Source: Zavarzinella sp. (lineage in GTDB: Bacteria > Planctomycetota > Planctomycetia > Gemmatales > Gemmataceae). From it: DNA of 64,000 bases. Shown here piece after piece: positions 9,829 to 18,588 of the stretch. The notes under the pieces were generated by a model. The model ran no database searches, was not told the origin of the DNA, and worked only from the letters and a program-made list of their open reading frames with translations. Made by a program: the position numbers and the translations under genes. The stretch covers positions 496,001-560,000 of the forward strand of contig JAWKTI010000003.1 in NCBI GenBank assembly GCA_041399155.1. Reading direction: 5' to 3'. The number at the start of each line of letters is the position of its first letter. Positions within the stretch are counted from its first letter, which is position 1.

Positions 9829-10556
9829 TTCCGCCCCCTTTTCAGTGCTGCGATTCCATTTTCCGTTATTATAGACTCAGGATGGCTACCTCAGCGAGCT
9901 GCACGAGGCCTCTCCACTACTACAGATCAAGGAATTGTCACAATCGATGCTCGTTTCACTGGCGGAAGTAATTTCTGACCGTCTGTATGATTACAGCTTC
10001 ACCAATCGCGTCTTCACCGATAACCCGTTTCTGATTATTATGCAGCAGTTTCATCTTGCATCTTTCACCAGAGCATTTTTTTAAGAACGTTTTTAGAATA
10101 CTGTGCACCAACCATCGCCAACCCAGCCCGAGCCAATCAGATGCTGCGTCATTTGCAGTGTCAGAGCCTCGCACTGGACCGGCGACAGCAATTTTTTCAA
10201 CGTTTCTTTCTGCAACAAGTCCTTGCGCAAACTGCTATGGTCGTGCAGAATCCGTTGGGCAATCAGGTATTCGGGTCTCAGGTGCTGTTGATAGAACAGG
10301 TGATTCCAGGACGGTCAGAAAGAAATGAAGAGGAATCAGAAGATGGAAGTTGGAGGAAGTATGGAAAGCCTGTTACTCCACGCACCTACCGAACCGATGC
10401 TCACGGTGAAGTGCAAGTGAAAACAGGGGTGTAATGGCTTTTTTCTTTGAAAGGGAGTTTAGTACCTCGTGATGCCTTCGTGGATCTGGGTCGCCAATGA
10501 TCATGGCCTTGATCCTATTGAACAGACAGTGATGTTGTCACTATTGTTGTTCGGAT
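9829..10556. other. Long poorly coding region upstream of ISKra4
   Basis: About 730 bases without a confident gene. A glutamine-rich forward frame from the ATG at 10141 to 10434 (97 residues, containing LDRRQQFFQRFFLQQ) reads somewhat like protein and is listed separately as a weak candidate. The remainder shows no repeat, RNA or conserved motif that I can name. Confidence 0.4.
10141..10434 (+). CDS. Possible small glutamine-rich protein
   Basis: A 97-residue frame from ATG at 10141. The first half is rich in Gln, Leu and Arg and would be helical, the second half is charged (RSERNEEESEDGSW). The frame remains open upstream of the ATG (NPARANQM), so it may be the tail of a decayed gene. There is no recognisable family, no strong ribosome site, and competing frames overlap it. 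Low confidence. Confidence 0.25.
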   Translation: MLRHLQCQSLALDRRQQFFQRFFLQQVLAQTAMVVQNPLGNQVFGSQVLLIEQVIPGRSERNEEESEDGSWRKYGKPVTPRTYRTDAHGEVQVKTGV

Positions 10557-12205
10557 GTTCGGATGGAGTGTAACCGGTCATCCGGGCAGGTTGGGTAACG
10601 GATTCGACAAATTGGGCTGTAAAAAAATGGGTCTTTCTGTGATGAGAGGTTTTCCACCACCTAGTCAACACAGGAGACCCAATAATGATTATCTCAGATT
10701 CATCTTTCGCAATCAACCCCAACTTCCTGGCTGACCAACTCGATCAGCTCTTACCAGAAGTAAAGCGTGCTGTACGAGAACGCATATCGATTCGTGATTT
10801 CGAGCAATTCGTTCAGCAACTGGTTGCCCAAATTGGTGCTTCAGTAATCTCGCTTTATCTGGAGATGCAAGGCACTGGCGATCTGGGAGAAACGATTACG
10901 ACTGAGGAAGGAGAAACGTTTTATCGAAGCGACGAACCACGACAACGAACCATTCGCACCATCTTTGGCGTGCATCAGTTTCGCCAATATGTTTATGGCA
11001 GAAATCTCGACCGCAAGACCGATTTCTATCCTGTTGATGTGGCCATTCAAATGCCAGAAGGCAAGTATTCCCTTTGGTTCCGAGAGATCATTCATCACCT
11101 TTGTGTGAACGACTCTTATCAGCAGGTGTCTGACTTGATTCAGCTGATTTTCGGGCAACAGATTCCGGTCGACAGTCTGGAACGGATTACGAATAATCTG
11201 AGTAAACCTGCAGAGCAATTTCTGAATCAGATACCGATTCCAGCACCAGAAGAAGAGGGAAAGATTCTGGTGGTGAGTGCGGATGGCAAGGGAGTGCCGA
11301 TGGTTCGCCAAACGAAACCATTCCCAGCATTCGAGAAACGTTCGTATCCTGGCAATCGGCGTATGGCAACGCTGGCTACTGTGTATTCCGTGGATGAATA
11401 TGTGCGAGCACCCGAAGAGATTATTGCATCACTGTTTCGAGAAAACATGGAACATCCGCAAAAGCGTCCGCACCCGGTGGGCAAAGTAGTTGCGGGATTT
11501 TTGTCTCAATGTGATGAAGAAAGCGTGCTGATCAAGGGCACGCACCGGGCAACTGTCTGGGCAGCGGAGCAGGTCGAACGTCGCCACCAGACGAACCAGC
11601 CGTTGGTGCGACTGATGGATGGTCAGATCAGTTTGTGGGACGCTTCCGATGTCAATTTCGATTCATACGAGACCATTGATATTCTGGATATCATTCACGT
11701 TGCCAGTTATGTGTGGGATGCTGCGAAAGTTTTTGGGTCCCACCGTGAGTACCAGGAAGCATTTGCCCGGGATCGTCTGTTACGAATTCTGAAGGGTGAT
11801 GTGAAGGGAGTGATCTCCGGTATGCGTCAGATGGCAAAGAAACAGCAGATGAAAGGGGAACGGTTGAAGAAAATCAATCAGGTCTGCAACTACCTTGAAA
11901 GGAATAGCCAACGCATGCGGTATGACACCTATTTGCAACAGGGACTACCAATTGCCACAGGGGTCATTGAAGGAGCTTGTCGCCATCTGGTGATGGATCG
12001 GATGTGCCGGACGGGCATGCGATGGACAACCAAAGGAGCACAGGCGATGCTGCACGCCCGAGCCATCCATCAGGCTTGTAAAACCACCGATTTTCATACT
12101 TACCTGGCTAACCAGGAATACCAAAGAACAGCTCAATACCGCAAACTGCTAAACTTACCTCACCTACCACCACTGCCCGGATGACCGGTTACACTCGTTC
12201 GGATG
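10557..12205 (+). mobile_element. ISKra4-family insertion sequence with 9-bp target duplication
   Basis: The element proper is 10566-12196 (1631 bp), bounded by perfect 24-bp inverted repeats (10566-10589 and 12173-12196, starting GAGTGTAACCGG). It is flanked by the direct repeat GTTCGGATG (10557-10565 and 12197-12205), a 9-bp target site duplication. The transposase is intact and its last 12 bases lie inside the right inverted repeat. Intact ends, duplication and gene indicate a recent insertion that may still be able to move. Confidence 0.9.
10685..12184 (+). CDS. ISKra4 family transposase
   Basis: The 499-residue protein matches ISKra4-type transposases: an N-terminal helical part, the RTIFGVHQFRQYVYGR segment, then ILVVSADGKGVPM with the first catalytic Asp, later LMDGQISLWDA and the C-terminal GVIEGACRHLVMDRMCRTGMRW with the catalytic Glu. 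No frameshift is visible. It is the only gene of the surrounding element, starts about 96 bases inside the left inverted repeat, and its stop codon lies inside the right inverted repeat. Confidence 0.9.
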   Translation: MIISDSSFAINPNFLADQLDQLLPEVKRAVRERISIRDFEQFVQQLVAQIGASVISLYLEMQGTGDLGETITTEEGETFYRSDEPRQRTIRTIFGVHQFRQYVYGRNLDRKTDFYPVDVAIQMPEGKYSLWFREIIHHLCVNDSYQQVSDLIQLIFGQQIPVDSLERITNNLSKPAEQFLNQIPIPAPEEEGKILVVSADGKGVPMVRQTKPFPAFEKRSYPGNRRMATLATVYSVDEYVRAPEEIIASLFRENMEHPQKRPHPVGKVVAGFLSQCDEESVLIKGTHRATVWAAEQVERRHQTNQPLVRLMDGQISLWDASDVNFDSYETIDILDIIHVASYVWDAAKVFGSHREYQEAFARDRLLRILKGDVKGVISGMRQMAKKQQMKGERLKKINQVCNYLERNSQRMRYDTYLQQGLPIATGVIEGACRHLVMDRMCRTGMRWTTKGAQAMLHARAIHQACKTTDFHTYLANQEYQRTAQYRKLLNLPHLPPLPG

Positions 12206-13034
12206 ATCTGAAGGTTCAACTTCATGATTCAGCAGTACTTCTTGTCATGAGCTTGGCAATTTCAGCTGGGTTACTGGCTTTTATTCTGGTCAGTAAAGGT
12301 TTGTTGATCATCTGCCGCTGCACCGGCTCGAACGATTGTTTCAGCGAGCCGCTCTGAAGTTATCTCGCTCTACAATGTGCAGTTGGCTGGGCGATGTCGC
12401 GAATTGCTGGAGCCACTTTATTGCTGGATGCTGGCGGATCTCTTGCAATCCCGGGTAATTCATATCGATGAAACCAGTTTGCCACTGCAGAAAAAGATAA
12501 TCAGCGTCAGTTGCATCCCGCCCGCATGTGGGTAGCGATTGGTGATGCACTGCATCCGCATCTGATTTATGACTTCACAATGAGCAAAGCACGCGCAGGG
12601 CCAGAAGCACTGCTGAATCATTACAACGGCTACTTGCATGCGGATGCAGCCAACTTGTACGACCAGTTGTACACCCGGCAAAATATGACCGAGGTGGCGT
12701 GCTGGGCACATGCGCGCAAGTTTCATGAGGCCCAGATTACGGCACCGCTGCAGGCTGCGCCGGGCCATGGTGCTGATCAGCAAATTGTATCGGATTGAAA
12801 AGGAGATTAAGAAGGATCTGGCTGAGCAGTCCTGGGAATTGTCTGTGCAGGAAGCGTATCGAGTGCAGATTCGCCAGGAAAAAGCAATTCCCGTGTTGAA
12901 AGAATTGCACGATTGGCTGCATGCGGAGGCACCAAAGTTGTTGCCCAAAAGCCCGATTGCCAAAGCGGTGAACTATGCGTTGCGCCATTGGCAGGCCCTG
13001 CACCGATATACCGAGCAGGGGTATTTGAATATTT

Positions 13035-14558
13035 GTAACCGTTCACTTATGTTGTTGCAGTTTCGGTGCAGGTTTGCCTTTCCGGTGTGCGTTGATCGCT
13101 TCTTCCAGATAATCTAATACGTTTCTCCCCTGTAGTTTCAATGTTTCACATACCGTCAGGATTCGCTCTGCGAACCGACAGCCACGAGCACTTTGAGAAC
13201 CACAAAGCTGCGTCGCCGCCACAACACAGCGCGACGTTGTACACGCTCCGCATCATTATTCGTTGGCGGAACATGCTCATGGTCGACAAACAGCCATAAA
13301 CGCCTTTCTACTTTGGCCACCCTCTCGCAAAACCCTGCAACTGTTTGGTCCTTACTACCTTGCCCCTGTTTCAGCAGCGTGCGTACGCGTTCCTTCAACG
13401 GTTTCATCCGCTGTTGCAATGTTTGGCGACTTATCTGATGATCTCTCGTAAAAATATGCCATAGCTCAAATATTTCCTTGTGTAATTCAAGCCAGTGATC
13501 CACGAGTTTTGTCGCTCGCTTACTTCGTTTGGACAATGCCTCCCAGTTGCGTTTCAAATGTGCCCAACATAATTGATGGCTATCTTCAGGAAGGTTCTTC
13601 ACATATACCTTCCAGCGATCCGTACTGACAAATCCAGGGAGTGCTTCACCCATAAACGTTTTCAATGCATCAATATTGCGACGTGCATGAATGAGAAATA
13701 CTACGATATGAATCTTTGCCGCAATCGCTGTCCATAACCAGCGTTTGTGGCCCGCCTCTTTCCAGCCCGTTTCATCAAACCCCTTTACATCAGCGTTTTT
13801 AACTTTCTCACGAGCTTCCTCATAAGGTGCGTCCAATGCCGGAATTGCCTCGGCTTCCAGATTGCTGATGGTTCCCAAGGATATGTCTATGCCAAAAATC
13901 GTTTTGCAAGTTCGTTCGATTGACCGTTTACTCAATCCATCCTGACCCACCATACATAGCAGAGCAGCTGTCAATCGAGGACCGGTGCAATGGTTGCGGT
14001 ACTCGGCAGGAATGGTCATCGCCGTTGTGTGTCCACAATCAGCACATTTCCGGGAATGACCTTCATATTGTGTTACGATTAAAGGCTGCTGTGGCAGTTC
14101 AACTTGCTGATGAATCCTGGGTTCAGGTAGATTCGGACAGCCAACAAGTGATTTGTGGCAGCGAGAACAGGTTTCTGGCACGAACTTGATAAAGGAGTCC
14201 ACACTTTCAGGAGGCAAGGGTTTTCGCAGATTTGCCTTGTGACCATGTTGTGCCCCGCGTTTGCGACCAGTCGGCTTTTGGGAAGCTAATTTTTCTTTTT
14301 CTGCAGGTTCTTGCTTGTTAGGCGGTTTCAGCTTGTCTTCCAGATCACGAATGCGAGCTTCCTGCTGCCAGTATTGTCTTTTGTTGTTGCTGAATAATTT
14401 GTTGCTGATCCATCAGCTGTTGTTGCAGCAAATGAACCTGCTTGAGCAATTGCTGGCACCCAGGACATTCGGAATTGAACGACTCGATTTCCATCACCGG
14501 ATTATAGAAAATGGCTGAAATTTGCGAAAGGCCAATTCCCGAACCGGTGAACGGTTAC
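13035..14558 (-). mobile_element. IS66-family element inserted into another IS66
   Basis: This 1524-bp element starts GTAACCGTTCAC (13035-13046) and ends with the exact reverse complement (14547-14558); GTAA ends are typical of IS66. It is flanked by 8-bp near-identical direct repeats, GAATATTT (13027-13034) and GAATATTG (14559-14566), the length expected for IS66. It carries one reverse-strand transposase gene with two frameshifts and no accessory genes. Confidence 0.88.
13043..14493 (-). pseudogene. IS66 family transposase, two frameshifts
   Basis: The gene starts at ATG 14493 (MEIESFNSECPGCQQLL, with a coiled-coil glutamine-rich stretch). It shifts frame near 14370, continues as RDLEDKLKPPNKQEPAEKEK, the zinc-finger-like CSRCHKSLVGCP and CADCGHTT, and the DDE core (VKGFDETGWKEAGHKRWLW, FVSTDRWKVY, CWAHLKRNWEALS, NNDAERVQRRAVLWRRRSF). 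It shifts again near 13190 and ends as GSQSARGCRFAERILTVCETL to the stop at 13043. The long middle frame is 13156-14217. Catalytic residues are all present, so it was recently active. The first shift falls in an A-rich string, but two separate shifts make programmed frameshifting unlikely. Confidence 0.85.
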
Positions 14559-14990
14559 GAATATTGATAATAATGCCGCGGAGCGTGGCATTGCGAGTGG
14601 TTGCCCTGGGACGCAAGAACTGGTTGTTTGCAGGCAGTGAACAAGGCGGTCGCAATGCAGCCATCATCTACAGCATCGTGCAATCGTGCCTCCACGCGGG
14701 TGTGGAGCCGCAGGCCTACCTGACCGATATCCTGGCAAACTGCCCACCTGGCCCAAGGATCGCCTGAGTGAGCTATCCCCTGCAGCCTGGAAACAGCAAC
14801 AGTTCGACAGCAACAATCCTACACCATCCTGAATCCATCTACCCGATTCTAAACAATTGCGAAATCTCAACGAGCTCTGCAAGTTGTGTGAAACTCAACT
14901 CACGGATGTATGAAATCAGAACAGTCGTTCACTGAACGGGTACGTTGAGCACGACGGGTGAAAATTGCCATTGAAGTTTATCGCGGGTGT

Positions 14991-15454
14991 GTTTTGATCT
15001 GTGACCGCTTCATGCGTTGAGCACATGGCAGCGACGAAGTGACCGACTTGCTAGGCGAGTGTTTTGATCTGTGACCGCTTCATGCGTTGAGCACTACATT
15101 GGCCACTGGTCGGTATGGCCCGCGTCGATGGCGTTTTGATCTGTGACCGCTTCATGCGTTGAGCAAATATGAGGGCAAGCGTGCGGCGGCAGTTGTTGGT
15201 GGCGTTTTGATCTGTGACCGCTTCATGCGTTGAGCACTTGTTAATGGCAATCTGGAATCGTTCAAACTGGCCAGGGTGTTTTGATCTGTGACCGCTTCAT
15301 GCGTTGAGCACATTGAGACAGTCGATTGTCGGTGTATAAATCCGCATTGTGTTTTGATCTGTGACCGCTTCATGCGTTGAGCACAGAATGGAGTGTTGGA
15401 GTACGTGAGTTCTTCCTCGTGTTTTGATCTGTGACCGCTTCATGCGTTGGGCGT
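14991..15454. CRISPR. CRISPR array, 7 repeats and 6 spacers
   Basis: Seven copies of a 34-bp repeat (GTTTTGATCTGTGACC then GCTTCATGC and GTTGAGCAC) start at 14991, 15061, 15133, 15204, 15278, 15351 and 15421. The base two before every copy is G, and the next is T or C, so the unit may be 36 bp. Spacers are 36, 38, 37, 40, 39 and 36 bp and all differ. Copy 3 ends in A instead of C, and copy 7 has a degenerate end (TTGGGCG), marking the 3' terminus in this orientation. A worn repeat end (CGTTGAGCAC at 14943-14952), 38 bp before the first repeat, suggests an eighth decayed unit. No cas gene is present in the window. Orientation is undetermined. Confidence 0.93.
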
Positions 15455-15635
15455 TTCGATTTTCGTGCTCGGCTTTCCCTTTGTTGATGGCAATCAATCG
15501 TATTGTTGGGCTCAAGAAACATGGGGCCGCGTAGGAAAGAAATATCCGTTGGAGCGTGCGATAGTGTGTGAACCTGAATCTGGCCAAGCTGGCAAAGAAC
15601 TCGCTCCATGTATGAAAATAGACGGCTACTGGTAA
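15447..15635 (+). other. Possible protein fragment downstream of the CRISPR array
   Basis: A forward frame starting inside the last degenerate repeat reads FVLGFPFVDGNQSYCWAQ, then GRVGKKYPLERAIVCEPE, to a stop at 15635. It has protein-like composition but no proper start, and I recognise no family. It may be the tail of a gene cut by the array, or chance. Confidence 0.2.
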
Positions 15636-15674
15636 GCTATTTCAACTACCCTGCGGGTGTACGACTCCTTGCGT

Positions 15675-15778
15675 GTTTTAATCAATGACTGCCTTGGCGT
15701 TGAGAACAAATTGAATCGCTGCGGGAAGAGTACTTTCGAACCTTGTTTTAATCTGTGACCGCCTTGGGAGTTGAGCAC
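15675..15778. CRISPR. Two divergent CRISPR-type repeats with one spacer
   Basis: Two variant repeats related to the main array sit 220 bp beyond it: 15675-15707 (GTTTTAATCAATGACTGCC..GTTGAGAAC) and 15745-15778 (GTTTTAATCTGTGACC..GTTGAGCAC), with a 37-bp spacer between. Both share GTTTTAATC and the GTTGAG end but differ from the main repeat in the centre, which reads GCCTTGG rather than GCTTCATG. They are either a decayed older part of the array or the remains of a second array with a sister repeat. Confidence 0.7.
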
Positions 15779-15921
15779 GCATTGGCCGCAATCCTGAGTT
15801 GGTGGATTACTTTTTGTACGATGATTTCGAAATCCTGTCGGATGCGGTGAATCATTGTTTCTACCATTGATTCAGGAAATCGTCATCGTGGATGTTATTT
15901 TTGCATTTTCGACTATTGTAG

Positions 15922-16953
15922 TCAGCTTTCTGTCTCAGGTTCTTCATTCACGTCTTCCGGTGACAAGCTTAGCCATTCCGAAGATTGTAACATCTTGGTT
16001 GCTGCATCGTGAAACACTTGAAAGTCATTTGCCGTAAGGAGAACCAGTCGTAAGCATTCGCCATTTTTAACAGGTTTTACCTCAGTTGGACGACTGAGCC
16101 CCTTTTGCCAGAACTCGACATCTCCTTCAAAACGACCATGTTGCCAAACATAAGCGTTTTTGTTACGAGCCGTCAAAGCCCAGCGGCGTTTCCCAGCAAC
16201 ATGAAAACGTAGAATACGTTTGCGAAGATATGACTCACGGTTGGCAGCAAGCTCCTGCTTGAAGTAGAAAACAACGTCCTTGTTGGTGATATTGGCGAGC
16301 GCTGTCTCCCAATCAGACCACATAACCTTGCTTGTGCCAATACGATGCCGGCCTCTGGATATAGCCTCGTTTGCAAGCTCTGGTGCTGGGAAAACGTTCG
16401 AGCAAACGAGATACTCTGATTCAGTCGATTTATCCTTAGCAACAGCGATCCGGCAGCAAGTAATGTTAACTCCGAATTGCACGCTAAGCCATTCAGCGCT
16501 AATCAGGATAGCGTAGTCATATGCTTCGGCGACGAGAATGACCCGTTGAGCTCGATTGATGTCTTCACGATCTACCTCCAGAAACTCTATCAGTGCCTCT
16601 TGCTGACCTAAATCGAGTAATTGCAAGAAGTCATCTGGTCCCCACTGCGAAATCATTCCGGCGTAGGAAATTGCCTGAAGCATTTGTAGCTTGTGACTGC
16701 CACGCTTTAGTTCGATGACAACACATGTCCCTTCCTTATCCACTGCCAGAAGATCGATTCGGTCATGAACGGTTTTTGATGGTTCGAGCTCCTTGCCTAA
16801 CAAGAACAACTCCTGCCCGATCTCCTTGAAAAAGGCGTCTGGACTGTTGGATATGAATTCTTGCAGATCGTACCGCTCCGTAATCGACAAGGAGGCTAGC
16901 GTCGGTGTATCTAGTGGCGTAAAGGTTTGGTTGTTTCGGTCTATCTTGAGCAT
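15922..16953 (-). CDS. PD-(D/E)XK nuclease-like protein (NucS/DUF91-type core)
   Basis: This 343-residue protein has a clear nuclease-fold core: GKELEPSKTVHDRIDLLAVD followed by TCVVIELKRGS, i.e. the D...ExK catalytic pattern of the PD-(D/E)XK superfamily. It resembles NucS/DUF91 and related endonuclease-like proteins. The C-terminal half (AYVWQHGRFEGDVEFWQKGLS) is a separate alpha/beta region I cannot name. ATG 16953 (MLKIDRNNQ) is preferred over 16992. It lies 144 bp from the divergent CRISPR repeats but is not a recognised cas4 (no iron-sulfur cysteines). DNA repair, restriction or anti-mobile roles are all possible. Confidence 0.65.
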   Translation of the reverse strand: MLKIDRNNQTFTPLDTPTLASLSITERYDLQEFISNSPDAFFKEIGQELFLLGKELEPSKTVHDRIDLLAVDKEGTCVVIELKRGSHKLQMLQAISYAGMISQWGPDDFLQLLDLGQQEALIEFLEVDREDINRAQRVILVAEAYDYAILISAEWLSVQFGVNITCCRIAVAKDKSTESEYLVCSNVFPAPELANEAISRGRHRIGTSKVMWSDWETALANITNKDVVFYFKQELAANRESYLRKRILRFHVAGKRRWALTARNKNAYVWQHGRFEGDVEFWQKGLSRPTEVKPVKNGECLRLVLLTANDFQVFHDAATKMLQSSEWLSLSPEDVNEEPETES

Positions 16954-17583
16954 TGATTTTCTCGTTTGAGTTGTATAAGAAGTATCGCACACTGCTGCTG
17001 GATTCTCATAACCTTCAAAGTTTACAGTTGTTTTGCCTTCTGTTCTTAGGGTAATTCAATTGGTGTACACTTCGGAAGAACTAGTTTCAACTCATCAAGA
17101 TCGAAACTAGATTCCAAATCACTGATTCATGCCGCTACAACCCAAATTGCGGTTATCTGCCACACAGGCTCCAACTGATTTCAATAAAGTCATTTTTCGA
17201 TCAAGATGGCTTGTGACAAAAGCCCATGTTCCTAAAGCACACGAATAATCTTGCACCAGAATCAAACGATTTTTTCACGATCGGAACCATCTTTGCCGAT
17301 ACTTGCACCTTTGTTTGTCAAGCCTGAAAATGCCGCACGATTCCATGTTTTAATCGCAACAGGTTTAGTCGTTATTAAGCGTATCAATTCCTCGGTATCG
17401 CGATATGGCATTTCTTTTTCAATCGGATATCTAAAAAAAATGAGATAGACCTGGCTTCTTTATGATTATCCATGCTGCGCGGGCTGGGAATGCCTGTGGC
17501 ATTCCGGACCGGCCAGACAAGACTCATCAGGGTAATTTTGGAAATTGGTTCAGCTTCAAGCTTGTGAAAGGTTCACGTGCGGA
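16954..17583. other. Intergenic region without a confident gene
   Basis: About 630 AT-rich bases between the nuclease-like gene and the last gene of the MoxR/VWA cluster. A forward frame at 17251-17448 starts with TTG, has no ribosome site and resembles nothing. I see no RNA gene or repeat. Confidence 0.4.
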
Positions 17584-18204
17584 TTACGACAGCTGCATTG
17601 ACGACCAGAAGCGATACATTTTCATACTGGCCTGGACCCAGATTGCGGTCAAAGTACCAAGGATCGAGGTGATCAGTGTTGACAGCCAGTTGGGGCAGCA
17701 CCAGCTCACCAGGGCCAGTATCATGCCGATGCTCGTGGCAATCCCAAGGGTGTACCTGATGTTGCCCAATAACTTCAACAGGTTGAAATACTTCACAGAT
17801 CGCTGCGAGATTCGTCTTCCTCTGCCAGCTACTGTGGTGATTGCTTCCTGAGTCAGGCAGCCAACGGTGATTGCCGCACCGACGGCAGGTGTCAGCAGTT
17901 GTTTCGCTTTGGCATAGATTTTACCCGCAATGTCGACCGCACCTCGTTTGAATCGCTCCCAAAAAGATGGTTTTGGCTCCAGCAGTTCTGCAGGCAGTAG
18001 TTGCTGACGAAACAATTGGATGGCATCCTGGTTGACCAGCAGTTCACTGAGGATTTCCCGTACAGCTGCCTGGGCACCTTCCCGGGCCGCATCTGCCACC
18101 GCTTCATTCAAGGCATCTGATAGCCCATCGAGAATCGTATCGAGACGATCGAGTTGTTCCGACAGTTGTTTGCGGGGTACATGATTGGTTTCGGTCATAT
18201 TCAT
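17584..18204 (-). CDS. Hypothetical membrane-associated protein of the MoxR/VWA cluster
   Basis: This 206-residue protein has a helical, probably coiled-coil N-terminus (LSEQLDRLDTILDGLSDALNEAV), a middle part, a possible membrane segment around 108-125 (TPAVGAAITVGC) and a clearer hydrophobic pair in the C-terminal third (YTLGIATSIGMILALVSW, then LSTLITSILGTLTAIWV). No family recognised. The ribosome site AAGGAAAAC supports ATG 18204. It is the last gene of a five-gene reverse-strand run, 43 bp after the preceding small gene, so it is probably the membrane partner of that module. Confidence 0.65.
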   Translation of the reverse strand: MNMTETNHVPRKQLSEQLDRLDTILDGLSDALNEAVADAAREGAQAAVREILSELLVNQDAIQLFRQQLLPAELLEPKPSFWERFKRGAVDIAGKIYAKAKQLLTPAVGAAITVGCLTQEAITTVAGRGRRISQRSVKYFNLLKLLGNIRYTLGIATSIGMILALVSWCCPNWLSTLITSILGTLTAIWVQASMKMYRFWSSMQLS

Positions 18205-18247
18205 GATTGTTTTCCTTGTTCAGATTGTTGTGAAGTAGTGGAAAGAA

Positions 18248-18568
18248 CTATTTGTTTGGGCGGGTCAACTGGGATGCTGTCAACAGACCGACGGTGCTCC
18301 ACAATGGTCCGTAACGTCGCAGATACCAGCTGCCCAGATACAGGACCACCTGTGCGATCTGCATTGCTGTCTGAGAATCGATCTTCGGTGGGGCTTTGAC
18401 CTGAACCCTGGGTGGTGCCTGCTTTTTTCTGACCGTTTCCAGACGGTCTTGAATGGCATCCCGCACCGCCAGCCCGATTTCGGAAGCCAGCATGGTTCGA
18501 ACCCGCTGGTGCAGGCTCTCCATCGTGTCGCATAACTGGCGAACACGGAAGTTCAAAATTCTGTTCAT
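18248..18568 (-). CDS. Small hypothetical protein of the MoxR/VWA cluster
   Basis: A 106-residue protein with a basic, helical first half (MNRILNFRVRQLCDTMESL..RVRTMLASEIG) and a hydrophobic segment near residues 70-98 (AMQIAQVVLYLGSWYLRRYG). I recognise no family. It lies 20 bp downstream of the VWA gene and 43 bp before the membrane gene, on the same strand, so co-transcription is likely. Confidence 0.6.
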   Translation of the reverse strand: MNRILNFRVRQLCDTMESLHQRVRTMLASEIGLAVRDAIQDRLETVRKKQAPPRVQVKAPPKIDSQTAMQIAQVVLYLGSWYLRRYGPLWSTVGLLTASQLTRPNK

Positions 18569-18588
18569 TTAATTTCTTAAAAACGTTT

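Larger units (their letters stand above)
12307..14832 (+). pseudogene. Decayed IS66 transposase, interrupted by a second IS66
   Basis: Fragments of an IS66 TnpC-like transposase run forward in several frames. LHRLERLFQRAALKLSRST starts near 12325, HIDETSLPLQKK near 12465, VACWAHARKFHEA near 12695, and KLYRIEKEI through RYTEQGYLNI ends at 13034. The gene resumes after the inserted element at 14559 as IDNNAAERG, then RVVALGRKNWLFAGSEQGGR and the C-terminal WPKDRLSELSPAAWKQQ, ending at 14832. Joining both sides restores the conserved YLNIDNNAAER motif. At least three frameshifts (one an extra G near 14579) and a missing N-terminal part make it non-functional. Confidence 0.85.

Noticed and set aside
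14360..14380. Programmed frameshift in the inserted IS66 transposase
   Set aside because: The A-rich site is suggestive, but a second frameshift near 13190 shows simple decay, and IS66 does not usually use frameshifting in this gene.
15152..15609. Reverse frames repeating MKRSQIKT
   Set aside because: These are translations of the CRISPR repeat unit, not genes.
15922..16953. Reading the nuclease-like gene as cas4
   Set aside because: The C-terminal cysteine cluster of Cas4 is absent, and no cas1 or cas2 is nearby.
17251..17448. Small forward gene between the nuclease and the MoxR/VWA cluster
   Set aside because: TTG start, no ribosome site, no protein-like composition or family.
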